A stretch of 64,000 nt of DNA from Microstegium vimineum (lineage: Eukaryota; Streptophyta; Magnoliopsida; Poales; Poaceae), in contig CM039119.1 of the NCBI GenBank assembly GCA_022036555.1, positions 41,016,858 to 41,080,857 on the forward strand. Direction: 5' to 3'. Below the pieces are notes generated by a model, which was not told where the DNA came from, ran no database searches, and saw nothing but the letters and a program-made list of their open reading frames with translations. The position numbers and the translations under genes are program-made. The first letter of the stretch is position 1. Each line of letters opens with the position of its first letter. Below are positions 21,243 through 33,124 of this stretch, piece by piece.

Positions 21243-22739
21243 TGTTGACGCTAGATATGATACACTTTTACATACTCAAAACACCGTCAACATGCCCAAT
21301 TTCCAAGGAATAATAACATAGCTAGAGCATATTTTATTAAATAATTGGTTCCACATGTCCCTTGAATATTTTTATGTAGCTAATGACAAATGGGGACATT
21401 TGGGATCATGTGGGCCCACTTAGGGGTTGGCCGACCCCACTAAGGGCCCACCAAGGTCTCCCATGCATCCATAATCCAAATGACACCTTTTAGAGTGAAG
21501 ATCCACCCTTCGATCCACTCTGTGCTTCCTCTCAACGGTTCTAGATCAAAGCACGATGATCCATAGGCCCACAAAGTATCTCAGAAAAATATCAAACTTT
21601 GACAAGGTGTCAATGACATGTGGGCCATGTTCCACACGAAAGGAGGAGGCCAGAAGCCCCAACTCTAGGTTGGCCGACCTGGAGTGTGGGCCCAGAGGCC
21701 ACCCACAATCCCCCTGACCTATGGGGTCAGCTTCTAAAGGAAAGGGAGGCCCCCACCTGCCATAGGCAGGTCGGCCGACATGGCCCATGTTCCCAAAAGC
21801 CTCCCCGAGCTCTCCGCCGCCTTACTGCATGCCGCCATGCATCAACTTGATCTCCACCATTGATTTGAGGCGGTTACAATGATGGTTTGATCCTATGGAG
21901 CAAGATGGAGAAGGCACAGAACACTGACGTGGCACCAGAGTAGCCCCTACTCCAGCTCCTACTATAAATACCCCATAGGCCTTCACTTACAACTCATGAT
22001 TCAATAGAGTAGTCCACTCACCAGTAGCTTAGCGAAGCTCTACCGGTGTGCTATGCCTGAAGGGCAAGGGTGAGGAAAGTCTAGAGGAGATAGCCCCGGG
22101 TCTGCCGGGAGTCTTCTCTGAGGAGTTCCTCAGCGGATGTAAGTTCTCTTCTGTAAGTACTTCAACCGAGTTATCTATTGTATTTGATATTATGGCTTTG
22201 GTTTAGTAGTTATTAAACCTGTCTTATTTGTGCACCGCTTTAATTAGTAGAGTGCTCTGGTCTAGACTAGGGTTCCATAGTAGTAAGTATAGTGTGGACG
22301 TGGTGTCTAGACTATATCTTACCTGTGTAGGCTTCTTGTCGCATGGTTCGAGTGGATTCTAGCAAGTGGTGACAACCCTGTTTGTGCCTTTGATCCTCGC
22401 CATGTGGTTATAGGCAAGTTCTTAAAAGGTTAGGCTCCAGTAAAAGGATAGTTGCTTCGGGTCGGGGTTTTGTCTCTTGGTGTTTCGTCTATCGCCTCAG
22501 TTTGCGGGGGAGTGAATCAGTCCGTATACCTTCTTTACCAACCAGATATCCTTGCTATACACATAACCTTTCTACCTAATGAGCATGGGCTCTTTTGTTC
22601 ATCATAGGACTCCTTGAATCTAGTTAGTACACTTCACGTTCCTCGTGGAAAATATGATACCTGAAATACTCTCGGTGAAGAGCTACAATTGACTATCGTG
22701 CGCTTCCGGTATTTCCATTTGCCACTATCTGGTATCAAT
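21243..22739 (+). repeat. R1 3' LTR, right end approximate
   Basis: Starts TGTTGACGCTAG after the polypurine tract. The R5 LTR on the other strand also starts TGTTGACG. The last part resembles the end of the R5 LTR: CACTTCACGTTCC.CGTGGAAA, then AATACTC and TCGTGCGCT. This allows the right end to be placed near 22739. The partner 5' LTR is outside the window, so the boundary is not proven. Confidence 0.65.
21963..21970 (+). promoter_or_regulatory. TATA box of the R1 LTR
   Basis: TATAAATA in the context CTACTATAAATACCCCATAGG, about 720 bases into the LTR. It is followed by the likely R region. Confidence 0.65.
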
Positions 22740-25469
22740 AGATACTCCTTTTGAGAATATGAACTTATTATTTATGGAAAGAATGTTGGGAGTAATAACT
22801 CAAGACCGAGTGGACACGGTGTTGGTGAGCCACAAGACATGGAGTCTTGTTAGCGGGCTCTTTCCGCCTGTGTCGATTAGGAGCCGTCTGTTGTGGATGT
22901 CTAAGAGCCATGACTTTGGAGTACTAGTCACATAATTTGGGAAGCTAGACTCCGGCTATTCTAGTCTGAGAATGGTCAACCTGCACTGGGAGTGGAGAGA
23001 TGGCGAGAGTAGTGTGTACCCTCCTGTCCTAGGGCTAGATGAGAGGTCTACTATGCTCTTGGGTGGTGGAACCCCGGTCTTGGATGGAGGATCCGGAGAA
23101 AGGTTGGCATATGTATGCTTTCAGGGTTGCATATGTTGTGTGATAAGGAAGCCCCAGCTAGGATTTAATCAATTCAAATCATCATGTTCCTCGAATATAG
23201 AAACATTGCTCTAACTACCTCATCGTAGTTAATGAAACTTAAATTGAATACAATGGATGACGTTGTGGATATGGTTGTTACCACGTTATCAATCAAAACT
23301 ATGATCAGTACTTGAGTAACCGTTTATATGAAACGAATCAATTTTATTTGTTTATTGAAAATGCTCATTTATGCAAAGATTTGATCTTGTCAAAACCACA
23401 CCTTGAATCCAAATAACATGCATTCCTTATATATTCACCACCATTTATTGGCCGGGTAAGTCTTGTTGAGTACTCCCGTACTCAGGGTTCTTTAACCCCT
23501 GTTGCAGGTGAATGCCTTTCCTGCCAAGGTTGGTGTAACTACCAGTGGGCACGGTGACTCTATAGTAACTTATTATCCTTATGCTGTTGTTGCAGGATGT
23601 CGCTTTAAGCTAGCAATATATTTCAGCTTAAGTTATTGTAATCATTTTAATGCAAATCTATTTTGTCAATCAGTTTTGAAATCAAACTTGTGTTATTAAT
23701 TGTAAACTCAATTGTAATATTATTTCCTCTGCAAAACTCTATCTATTTGTTTGTATTACTTATCCTGTGATCCTATTTGTCATGTGATTTACTGGGGTCT
23801 TTCGGGACACTCGGCGGACTACCAGGTTCATATAGGTGATTGTATGTGCTTGTCAACGCATTTAGTGGGGATAACCGTACTTGATCTTATATGAATTGGT
23901 TGGTTCTGTCACACAACCACTCCCAAATTTTGATTTGATCAGGCTAGGGTAGAGATGTCTGTCATGCGTATTTATCTACATGGAAGGTAGCAACCAAACA
24001 AACCCATATTGACACACTAGCTATTATAGTGTTTTTCATCAGTTCAAATATCCCATATTGGCACAGTACTAGCTATTATAGTGTTCTCCATCGATCTAGA
24101 TATGTGGGGTTTGATGAATTGAATGACAACACAATTAGGGGACTAACAATATTCATGAGATTTGCATGTGCTTTAGTATCAAGTTGATTATTATATGTTG
24201 GACTCATATTATATGTTGTGATCAATACTAATGAGTACAGAGTCCAAAGTTGATTACTAAAATGCACAAATTGGCAAAGCATGTGTGTTATCAAATAATT
24301 GTGACATGAGGGTTTACATATGGATTGATCTCAATGATAAAGCTTGCAAATACAAATCGAATATGATACTCATGCCTATGGTTAGTTGTCAATGTGTGTG
24401 TGGCTTATTCATGGAAACAATCTATGTTCAAATGGAAAACAACTATATAAATGAAACGGTGTTCATTGGATGCTTTGTAATAGGTTATTTATTGTATGAT
24501 TAATGTTTGTTGAAATAAACATGTGGCTTTATATGGTGAATATTGAAAAAGGAAAGGGTTTTGAGGTACTAAGCAAAGGTGAAATGCAAGCAACAACTTG
24601 TTTGTCGAACGACCTAACTAAGGCGAAGAAAAAAGCTCTTACATTTAGTTGAGATACAAATAAAGCTATGATAGTGTTGCGGGTTTGTAACCACAACAAG
24701 CATCACTGTTGTTCATCGAATACCAATGTGTGGATCTCTGGTGGCTCGGGCACTAAAACATAAGAGGGCCACAATGATCTGTATTGATTCGGGCTTGAGC
24801 CCTACATCTAGCAGCGTAGTGTTCTTTGTGTTGAGGAGCACACAAAATGGTGATTACAACAAATGAGATCGAAAGTTTGGTAGGGGACCACTCTATGCTC
24901 CTATGACCCTTTAGAGAGATTCTTCCACAACAAGGAACCGACCTTCTCTAGCTAGGTTGTCAAGTTCATATGGTTTCTTGGGGTTGTCTACTATTTGATC
25001 CCCTTTCTCCCTTCCTCTTTGCATTCTCCCCTATTAGTGATGACAATCCCCTTATATTCTAAAGAAGGGCCGAGTACAAGTTGGTTTTGGCTCTAGTCGT
25101 TGGTCCACATACATCAGGGCGCACAACTACCTTGCCGTGGCATGGGATGGACCTCACCTTGTCACATAGGGGGAGTTTATGGAGCTGAAGCCATCGTTTG
25201 ATGCCACTACCATTTCCTCGCACTTCACCATATGAGGCTATCTATTGTAGTGTGGGATCCCCCTGGTGAACCTTCTCGATGCTTCCTTGGCTGTGAAGGA
25301 TCCCCCACCTAGGGGCTGAGGAGTGGGCCCTAGTGTCCACTACCCCTAGAGTTAGTGAACTCGCTTCTCCTGCTGTGTCACACCGGTTGTGTGACCCTTT
25401 AGAAGAGGAGTGGCCGAGAGTGCCCTGTGCCCATTGAACGAGTAGGCATTATGGAATCTACGTACCTGC
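22740..25469. other. Gene-free intergenic DNA, probably old transposon debris
   Basis: No open frame with a recognisable domain on either strand. The phrase CTTGTTGAGTACTCCCGTACTCAGGG near 23460 is of a type common in grass retrotransposon non-coding regions; I cannot name the family. A short imperfect direct repeat (CCCATATTG.CACA, CTAGCTATTATAGTGTT) occurs near 24006 and 24053. Confidence 0.5.
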
Positions 25470-25479
25470 CAGACCTTGG

Positions 25480-25720
25480 ATGCCTATTAGGTTATCTATG
25501 ATCAAGTGACCAGAAATGAATGCACTTTGTTCCTCCAATATAATATCATCCAAAAGTTTTGGCAGCCTCATTGTTATGACCTTTGAGCAGATCTTGTAGA
25601 AGATATTTCAATGTGAAATCGGCTAAAAATCCTTCATCTCCTAGGGGTTTCTCATTTTTGGAATTAGGACAATTGTGGTATGATTCGGCTCATCCGATAT
25701 TGATCCCCCATTGATAGATT
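25480..25720 (-). pseudogene. LINE reverse transcriptase fragment
   Basis: The minus-strand reading contains TTIVLIPKMRNP, then KDF.PISH, NIFYKICSKVITMRLPKLL and EEQSAFISGHLIIDN. This is the order of the plant L1 RT region (VLIPK..NP, DFRPISL, YKI.SKVLANRL, QSAF..GR.I.DN). Three stops interrupt it (the codons after NP, DF and SH). Only about 80 residues of a roughly 1,200-residue protein remain. It is not functional. Confidence 0.7.
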
Positions 25721-26609
25721 CCAAAATCACAGAAGTAATTCTAGAGCTCATCAAATCCTAGTGTAACTGATGAAAGTCGACTATGTGAATCCATCCAGTC
25801 CTAGGTCCTGGCAGTAGCATTTATATTTTCATTGTGCCCAACAGTGGTCACAACCACCATTGATCTTGTAGGTTGTGAACTGTTCCTCTTCTGCTTCTTC
25901 GGGATCTTAATCATACTTCCACCTCTACTCTTCAATCCTCCACCTAGTTGGTTTATTCTTGAGGTCACCAAACCAATCAGGAAAATAGCATTAGAATTGA
26001 CCAAACGGATGTTGAGGTTAGGCATTTGAGTGGCCGACCTAGTTACCTTTGATTTTCTCTTGTGTTGTAGATGTCGGACCTCATCACCCTCTTGCATAAC
26101 AAGGTGTCTTTCATCCCCTGAACATTTCCTTCCTTCCCTCTTATGGAGGCATTCTAGATTTCTCCATCTTCCTAGACTATTGTTTCAATGAAGACTAAAC
26201 TTCATTGTCCTCCATATCTCTCATGTGAACCAATGAATAATGGTGTGAAACATCGTCACCAAAGGAAGATCGGGTATCCCAGACTTGATATAGTGTGTTT
26301 TAGGTGGCCATGCTGCAGATGGTGATTTGCTGCCATAAGATTTAGTAGCTACTCTGACAAAGGACTGCACTCACTTCTGCCTCTACTTTAGGGCTCTAGG
26401 CTAGACAAAATAAAAATTACCCCCATCGTTCTTGACCAGCAGATGCAAGCATTCCACCTTTGAGTGGCACAAAACCCATATACAAAACAACTAAAGGATA
26501 TCTTTTCATACTAAATTGCAAACCACCGTGACTCCTCCATTTGGCTCATACGAAGTAGTACCTCCATTGAAGGGGTTTATCATTTTCAATGGCTACTCTA
26601 CCCTGTAAA

Positions 26610-27226
26610 AACACGTTCATCCATGTCCAGCTTCACCAGTTTGTCGATCAAGCCCATGGCACTCCCACCTCAATGTTGATTCAATCATACATCTCCCAAC
26701 CATCCAGGGGGTGCCCGCCAACATGCTGTTCATGTTAGCCTTACATGCAAACTCGGCTACAAACAAGTTATCACCCTTTTCATCAATGACCCAAAATTTC
26801 AATCTGGCTAGGGTTACCCTAGGCAGGCTTCATAGCGATGTGGACCATGTTGACATGAACAACCATGTGGGAGAAGACCTTCCCCACAATAGCCTAATCC
26901 ATTCCTGTTAATTTTGTGTCACCATTGTGGTCACTTAAGTAGGCCACAACATCTTACTCTTTCGTCAGGTCAAGCCCTATCATCAAATCTGTAATGTTCA
27001 GGGTTGTCCTCCCCTTGTCCGGTTCATCCACCTCCTGCCACTGCCATGGATGCTGACTGGCAAGGAGTGGAAAACAAATATTTGTGGTGTAGAATGTTGT
27101 AGACACAACATGATCCCAATCACTAAAACATGAGCAACACTTAGAGCTTATTCGTTGGAAATAGGATTTAGAAAATTTGTGGTCGATGGTTCCAAGAACT
27201 AATAACCATTGATATGTAGTGGGCAC
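26610..27226 (-). pseudogene. LINE ORF1-like (DUF4283-type) fragment
   Basis: The minus-strand reading includes GRTTLNITDLMIGLDLTKE, IVGKVFSHMVVHVNMVHIAMKPA, and GDNLFVAEFACKANMNSMLAGTPWMVG. The pattern 'VGKV...A...W', 'LF...F', 'GPWMV' is that of the DUF4283 region found in plant LINE ORF1 and related proteins. Stops lie between the pieces. The second half of the domain is degenerate. Best explained as part of the same LINE copy as the downstream RT fragment. Confidence 0.55.
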
Positions 27227-27230
27227 AACT

Positions 27231-27736
27231 CACTTGGAGTTCATGGGAAGGACGTGGACATTGTGATCAGAGTGATCGCTGGCGGAGCGGTCTAGACCGC
27301 CAACCTGGTGGCCTAGAGCGAGGGTGGGATCAAAATTGCCATCACGAATCACCTGGCAAGGGTCTAAAAATCATGGATCATCTACATGAATCCTATCTCA
27401 ATAGTACGTTTCTTGTCTTGAGTATATATAGGTTCTCACGTGCCTTGAGTTAGATGCTTCTTGTGTTGAATATTGGTCTATTGTGGCATCGATCATAGAT
27501 CAATTAGTTGGGTTCCTTGTAGTGGAACCTCTACATCTAGATTTAAGTCCTCGGCTTTGCATGAGTGCTCGTATTTTTTAAATTTTATTTCAGGTTTTAA
27601 CAACACTATATTTTCAGTGGTACAGGTGTATGCACTTCATTTTGCGCTTCTATGTTGGATTGGAAGCTATTCCTGATTTAGGTGTGAGTGAGGGGTGAGG
27701 TGTATGCACTTTGTTTGGTGTATGTATCCCGGGTGT
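27231..27736. other. Gap before the CACTA element, nothing recognised
   Basis: Non-coding DNA between the LINE remnant and the left terminus of D1. No repeat or domain was recognised. Confidence 0.5.
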
Positions 27737-27749
27737 CATTACCGGACAG

Positions 27750-28195
27750 TGTTGTACTCGGCAAAGAGTGCACGACAACGATTCTAACGATAAAGGCGAC
27801 TTTGCCGAGTGCTTTTTTGGAGTGTGGGAAAGCACTCGGCAAAGTAAATTGACACTCGACAAAGTAAGGCATACGTTCATGATGGCCGACACTGTGACAG
27901 AGGTTTTGCTGAGTGTCAAGTTAAGGCACTCGGCAAAGATCATGGGTTTGCCGAGTGCCATTTGCACGAAACTTGACAAAGCCCTAGCCTTTGTCGAGTG
28001 CCCCATGCACGGTGCTCGGCAAAGCCTGTTTACTTTCCTGAGTGGCAAAATAGTAACACTCGGCAAAATAATAACACTCGGCAAAGGCCCTTCCCTAGTG
28101 CCCAAGTATGGTCACTTTGCTGAGTGTAATGACCATAACACTCGGAAAATGAGGCCTTTGCTGAGTCTTACACTCGGCAAAGCGACCAGAAACAT
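27750..28195. repeat. Left subterminal repeat array of D1
   Basis: About sixteen copies or close variants of CACTCGGCAAA and its complement TTTGCCGAGTG in 450 bp. Examples lie near 27757, 27802, 27832, 27940, 27951, 28066 and 28180. Such motifs bind the CACTA-encoded DNA-binding protein in En/Spm-type elements and are needed for excision. Variants with one change (TTTGCTGAGTG, CACTCGACAAA) are consistent with C-to-T decay. Confidence 0.87.
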
Positions 28196-28353
28196 TCTTT
28201 TTTATTTGTTTTTTCATTCCATCTAGACAAACACATATCACATCCAAAACATCATGTCTCACAATATATCACAATAAGTTCTCAATTCATCCATAGTTCA
28301 CAACCATAAGTTTCAAACACGACAGATGAAACCACAGGCTAGTTCCAAAGTGG

Positions 28354-29211
28354 TCACGATGACGGTGCGGGGTGACGAGGCCCAGAACATGATCCCGGTG
28401 AAGCTACAAAGCCTGGTGAAGCTCCAAAGCCCGGCGAAGCTCCAAAACCTGATGAAGCACCAAAGCCAATTGGCCCCTCATTTGATACCGCCGATTGATT
28501 CTGCTCAAAGTAGAAGAGATTGCATGTGTTACACAAGTGAAATATAAGATGAAAACATTCAAAGTCTGCTAGGTTGCAAGTACTATTGTGGTTTGACCCT
28601 AAGCATAAACATACAAACTAAAATATTCATACTCATAGGAGTAGACAAGTGCGGAGTTAAAGATGGCCGTGGAGACATTTGCACAGCCAGTGGAGGAAAA
28701 CCCTGAGCAGCGCTAAGACTCTGCATGTACTCAATCATCACTTGCATCCTCTCATGCTCGAGCGCTCGCTCAGCCGCCGCTGCCTGCTGCTCACTCTCCA
28801 TCCTCGCCTCCATCTCCTCCCCACGCCTCCTCTCATCCTCCAGCTGGGCCTACAACATTTCATCCAAATGTTAGAATAATGCAAAGCTAATGAAAATCAA
28901 TGAACGACAAATAAAACAGAAATAACCTGGAGTGCCTCCATCTACTATTGTTAAGTGTTTGGACGTGAGCATATGGCCAGGCCCGATCTACTGCTCCTTG
29001 CTCTAATCTAGCTGAGACTGGGAGTACTGGCCGTGTTGAGTACGCCATTGCCAATCCAGTATCGCCCATGCTTCTTGCCTCCTTGCACCCTCATGATGAC
29101 TTCTCCATCAAGATCCTGGGTGCTCGGGTCGTACTCTAGCCCATGGAGCTCCCTTACCACTGAAGTGTACTCACGGCGAAGGTATGCACTCCAGGAAACT
29201 TGGAATGTCAA
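28354..29211 (-). pseudogene. D1 second ORF fragment (TNP1/Transposase_24-like)
   Basis: Two pieces in order on the minus strand. 29211-29008 contains VVRELHGLEYDPSTQDLDGE and GGKKHGRYWIGNGVLNTAST, phrases typical of the second CACTA protein in grasses. 28813-28583 is a charged helix (ARMESEQQAAAAERALEHER), then MQVMIEYMQSLSAAQG and a Pro-rich stretch, like the C-terminal coiled coil of that protein. Further downstream is a repeated GFGASPGF segment (28536-28354). The N-terminus is missing and the upstream part abuts TNP2 without the usual intervening sequence, suggesting an internal deletion. In active elements this protein assists transposase at the subterminal repeats. Confidence 0.6.
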
Positions 29212-30509
29212 ATTAAGTAGTTTGCACTCCAGGCGCAGAATATCCCATACGCAAGAATGTCATGCAGTGAGTAATCGTACCACACATGCATTTTGAAGTT
29301 TGTCTTCGTAGCTTGGTCGTATGTCCATACCCCTTCCTCCCAAGCACAGATCAAATAATCAAACAGAGGTTCCATGAACACACCCATATTTTTCCCTGTG
29401 TGATCTGGAATGATCAACGACAGGAATACATTATGTCATTGAAATAAGACGCTATGGGGCAGATTGAAGGGTATAACAAACACAGGCCAACATGTGTACG
29501 GGGCAGCCATCATTCCATATAGATTGAACCCATCTGTTACCAACGAAACATGTACATTTCTTGCCTCTCTAGCTTTCTCATAATGAATGCCATCAAAGTG
29601 GGTCCATGCCTCACCATCAGATGGATGCACCATCTTATCAGGAATGTAATGTTTGTCATTTCTGTGCCAAGTCATCTATTTCGCGGATTCCTCGATCATA
29701 TATAGTCGTTGGATCCTAGGTATGAACGGAAGGTACCTTAGGATCTTCACGGCTGTATGAAGCTGCCTCTTCTATCCATCCCTAGAATCTACCTCCAAGA
29801 ACCTAGAGGATTCACACTTCGAATAGTACTTTGCGTTCGCATGATCTTTCCTAAAGAGGACGCACCCTTTCGGACAAGCATGCATTTGCTCATATGGCAT
29901 TTTTAGTGCACGAAGAAGCTTCTATGCATCATACATGCTCTTTGGCAAAATGTGACCCTCCAGAAGCAGGGTGCCAATAACTATCAACATACCATCAAAG
30001 GCATCTTGACTTAGGCTAAACTGGGACTTCAATGCCATTATGCGACTAATTGCATCCAGTTGAGAAACCTTTGCTTGTTCATGAAGGGGTTTCTGTGCTG
30101 CATCTAAAATGTCATAATACACCTTTGCGGTTGCCTCTGGCTCCTCCTCCCTATCTCCTTTAGGGAACTGTGCTTCATGAAAGTCATCTAATATATCTCC
30201 TATACTAGCATCAGCATCATAATCCTCAATGCGTGGCCTCACTACATCCTCTCTCATACGTGGTTCTTCACCATGTAGTTTCCATCGAGTATAGTCTGGC
30301 ATAAACCTATTCTTGCAAAGATGCTGGCCCATGACCACCTTTGTTTGTCGAAATCTGTTTGCACATTCGCTGCAGGGGCACCAAGTTGATTGTGCTTCTT
30401 TATCCGGGGGAAAGACTAGTTCCAAGAAAGCATCGGTCTTCAGAATCCGTTCATCGGTGATTGAACCCTCACTTAAGCGGCCATTGTACATCTGTGCCCG
30501 GTCATCCAT
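29208..30509 (-). pseudogene. D1 TNP2-type transposase, degenerate
   Basis: One minus-strand frame from ATG 30507-30509 to about 29208. The N-terminus is a Transpos_assoc-like domain (FLELVFPPDKEAQSTWCPCSECANRFR, VMGQHLCKNRFMPDYTRWKLHGE) with a Cys pair. The Transposase_21 region follows: MPYEQMHACPKGCVLFRKDHA, LRYLPFIPRIQRLY, DKMVHPSDGEAWTHFDGIH, NVHVSLVTDGFNLYGMM, then YTCWPVFVIPFNLP and WEEGVWTYDQATKTNFKMH. Four stops break the frame, two of them (after DG and after ESAK) where relatives have Gln. The C-terminal third is missing. The enzyme would cut at the D1 termini in the nucleus. This copy cannot be active. Confidence 0.85.
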
Positions 30510-31208
30510 CCTCTAACATATATATCAGCGAGTAATGTAACTAGCAATTGCATCTACATGGTGTTCCTACTGTCTAATAGGTGAGGATAGGTCCTAATCT
30601 CCTACCTGAGATAGAATTTCAGCAGCACCTCCCCGCTGCTCTCCACATACACGTCCTAATACGGAGAGTGTGTATCCAGATAACAACATGGAGGTGATGT
30701 CAAAACTCTATCTCGGATCAGAGTAGGCCATGGAAACTAACCTCATCTACGCACACACGGGATGTCCATGAAACGTGGACAATTCGAAACATATATGGTT
30801 ATAGAGATGCAAAGAACTGCATATTTCCAACCATATCTCTTTCGAATGGGAGACACCTAACTGGTTACATGATGCACGACCATGATATGGAAAGAGGGGT
30901 TATACCTTCGGTGGTGGTGGAGTCAGGATAGCAAAGCTGTGGCGAGTCAGTGAAGTGGCGAGGCGACGCGGTGTAGGCAGACCCGTAGTGGTGAGTTCGC
31001 CTATGCTCCTTTCTCCCCTTCCTTCTGCAAAAGAAAAGAGTAAAGTCAATTCAAAATTTTGGTAGAACCTCCCCTGCACGGTGAGGTTTCCAAAACCTGC
31101 AATAAAACAACAGCACGATGGCCGACAACCACATTTATATAAAAAGCACAATGGCCGACAACCATATATATAGGTTCAATCCATGCTCATAATGAATCAA
31201 GATGGGGC
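30510..31208 (-). other. D1 5' non-coding region upstream of TNP2
   Basis: No coding domain. It contains ATGGCCGACAACCA twice near 31120 and 31150 and ends at the R3 insertion point. It probably corresponds to the long 5' leader or first intron of the CACTA transcript. Confidence 0.5.
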
Positions 31209-31213
31209 ACTAC
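31209..31213. repeat. Target site duplication ACTAC, left of R3
   Basis: ACTAC directly before TGTCGACG. The matching copy is at 46748-46752 directly after AAACA. The pair fixes the ends of R3. Confidence 0.88.
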
Positions 31214-31699
31214 TGTCGACGAAATATGCGTCACAGTCTACCTAGGGGTACCCTACGGTAGTAGATTGTAGGCGGAGGTGTGGCGACGGCGATCAAGCGT
31301 AACACAGAGAGCGTAGACACGGCGATTTAGACAGGTTCGGGCCGGCAAATCACCATAATACCCTACATCCTGTGTTTTGGTGGTTGGATTGATCTGAGTA
31401 TTAGGTAACAAGATCCATAGATGATCTGAGAGAGAGTTTTTGGAGGGGGGTCCCTGCTCGCCTTATATAGCCGGGGAGCAGGGTTACAATTTCCATATCC
31501 TAACAGATTACGATCGGTCCCTTTAGGCAAGAGATCCGAGTCTACCTACTAGGATCCTTCTTGGTGAGCAAGGCTTCTTCGGAGTCCTTGGCGAGCAGGA
31601 CGGGCTGGTCGCGTGCCGCAAGGCCCCGCGGGCTGGGCCGTCTTCTGGTCGGTAGGCCCATAAGGTACCTGGGGATATGCCGAGGTAATATCCCCAATA
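31214..31699 (-). repeat. R3 3' LTR (left copy)
   Basis: Matches 46262-46747 nearly base for base from TGTCGACGAAATAT to GAGGTAATATCCCCAATA. Read on the minus strand it carries CTATATAAGG (31463-31470), the LTR TATA box. Confidence 0.9.
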
Positions 31700-31712
31700 A
31701 GTCCCCGAGCAC
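31700..31712 (-). other. R3 polypurine tract
   Basis: AGTCCCCGAGCAC on the + strand, i.e. a GCTCGGGGACT purine run on the coding strand next to the 3' LTR. It has the same CTCGGGG core as the R2 tract. Confidence 0.65.
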
Positions 31713-32008
31713 GTTGTATTCTTCCGGCGAGCCTGCAACATTATCATTGGAGGTGTTCAGCTGGTCACCATCATGAGTCGTGGTCGTCGTGAAGCCCCGA
31801 CTAGGCTCCCTGGCCGAGGTGCCGATCGGATAAGCCTCCCGACCAGGTCGGGCTGGTCGAGAGCGTCGTAGCGTGATGGGCGAGCTGGTCGCCTCGTCGG
31901 GTGCTCTGACGGCTTGTTGGGAGGATGTGACGTGCTAAAGAAGAAAAACTTTTAAAAAGTCCTTCCCTGGTGAAGTGTACCCACTTAGGCTCTGCAAAAA
32001 CAACACAT
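31713..32008 (-). other. R3 interior left of R4
   Basis: About 300 bases of R3 non-coding sequence with repeated CGAGCTGGTC/GGTCGGGCTGGTC phrases. No gene. It ends at the AAAAC duplication of R4. Confidence 0.6.
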
Positions 32009-32013
32009 AAAAC
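32009..32013. repeat. Target site duplication AAAAC, left of R4
   Basis: AAAAC precedes the R4 LTR and recurs at 38539-38543 after the second LTR. Confidence 0.9.
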
Positions 32014-33088
32014 TGTTGGAATTTATATGGGCTTGACCCAATAACAAATTCAGAAATTCCTAATAAATCTCAAAGGCCCATTCATAAGAGCAAGAGGAGA
32101 AGTGGAACTATTTAGTACCACCTTGCTTGTGGAAGTAGAGGTAGACATACTTAAATATGGAAGACCTCTCCACTTCCTCAAGTCTAGTGTGAGAAGGAGA
32201 AAGGGAAGTCCACACGCACGCGCTCACTCGCCTCGCCTCGCCTCGCCTCGTCGGCGGGGCGGGGCGGGGCGAAGGGCGCGGGTGCGCGGCACCTGCGTGA
32301 ATGGTCCGCCGAAATCCAGCTCCTCGCCTTGCGGGAGTGCGGTCTCCTTTTGCAGTTTTGATTTTTTGGTTTCTTGGCCGTCAAGATTACAGATTCCTAA
32401 ACGGTTACAAGTCAGAGTCCTAATCCAATCTAGAGCGTGGTCGCGACATGGGATTGGTTGGACCGGACTATATAACTAGACTATCGGCCACGCCAAAATC
32501 ATATCGAATCCAGAGCTAGGCTTTCTGCCTCTTCTCGCTGTTGCGCCGCTGTAGCTACTCCAGTCCGATCGTCAGCGTGCACCGGCGACCGGGAGAGCAG
32601 GTCTCCGGAACCCTTGTCTTCGTGATCCTGCAGCGGGAGAAGGCGAATAAGGTTTTTGGGAAGAGCTCTTCGCGCGACTGCTCCCAATCTTCACGACGGA
32701 TCGTCTTCCGTCCAAGTCAGGCGGTGCTACGTCCCGGCGTATTCGTCGTTAGCTGAACCGAAGTCTTCCGCCGCCGCTGATCGACATCGACGACATCGAC
32801 ATCGTCTTCAACATCCTGAACGTCGCCCCATCGACACCTGCATCTTCGCCATCTTCACCGCAATCTACTACTCCTACAACTAGCAGGTATAAACCTCGTG
32901 ATCTAATCTTATCATTCATATTGTCCAATCTATCTAGTAGACAATCCATGTCTATGCTAGTCAACTTGAACATGTTATGTGATATGTGGTTTAATCATGT
33001 TAGTATGCAGTACATGCTTATTCTAGTTATTCAATCTGTCATGATTTATATTCTGGTATTAATCTGGAAATTGCCATATTATTCAACA
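32014..33088 (+). repeat. R4 5' LTR (1075 bp)
   Basis: Nearly identical to 37488-38538. The 24-bp length difference comes largely from short repeats, such as the GCCTCGCCTC run near 32230 and GACATCGAC units near 32785. GGACTATATAAC near 32465 is a likely TATA region. Confidence 0.92.
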
Positions 33089-33124
33089 ATCCAAAAACCT
33101 TATTGTAGATTTCTAGAATTATCT

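Larger units (their letters stand above)
1..22739 (+). mobile_element. R1: Athila-like Ty3/gypsy retrotransposon, 5' part outside the window, split by R2
   Basis: This element enters at the left edge inside pol, is interrupted from 4032 to 20373 by R2, and resumes at 20374. The ACTTG duplication on both sides of R2 shows that the two halves are one element. Pol order is RT, RNase H, integrase, as expected for Ty3/gypsy. The RT wording (MTVVRNDKNEL, GWRMCIDY) and integrase wording (VWGIDYM, SGQAEMSN) match the Athila lineage as I know it. A purine-rich stretch (TGTGGGGGATC) directly precedes an LTR start TGTTGACG at 21243. The 5' LTR, gag and protease are not in the window. The outer 3' boundary near 22739 is estimated from resemblance to the end of the R5 LTR. 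Confidence 0.8.
25480..27226 (-). mobile_element. Decayed L1-type LINE remnant
   Basis: Two recognisable pieces lie in the correct order on the minus strand: an ORF1/DUF4283-like fragment (about 27226-26610), then an RT fragment (about 25720-25480). The space between them is too short for an intact endonuclease and is full of stops. The piece at 26097-25801 (KKQKRN, GLKSRGGS) may be linker sequence. No poly-A tail or target duplication was found. Confidence 0.6.

Noticed and set aside
22700..22740. CTGGTATCAATAG near 22727 as an initiator-Met primer-binding site
   Set aside because: It only partly resembles TGGTATCAGAGC and lies at the end of a 3' LTR. No matching interior follows, so it is more likely chance.
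27231..27736. Host exon between the LINE remnant and D1
   Set aside because: Short frames (e.g. 27473-27676) have no domain or splice support.
32102..32479. 125-residue frame in the copia LTR, repeated near 37576
   Set aside because: Present in both LTRs as part of non-coding U3/R, not in the gag-pol unit, with no domain.
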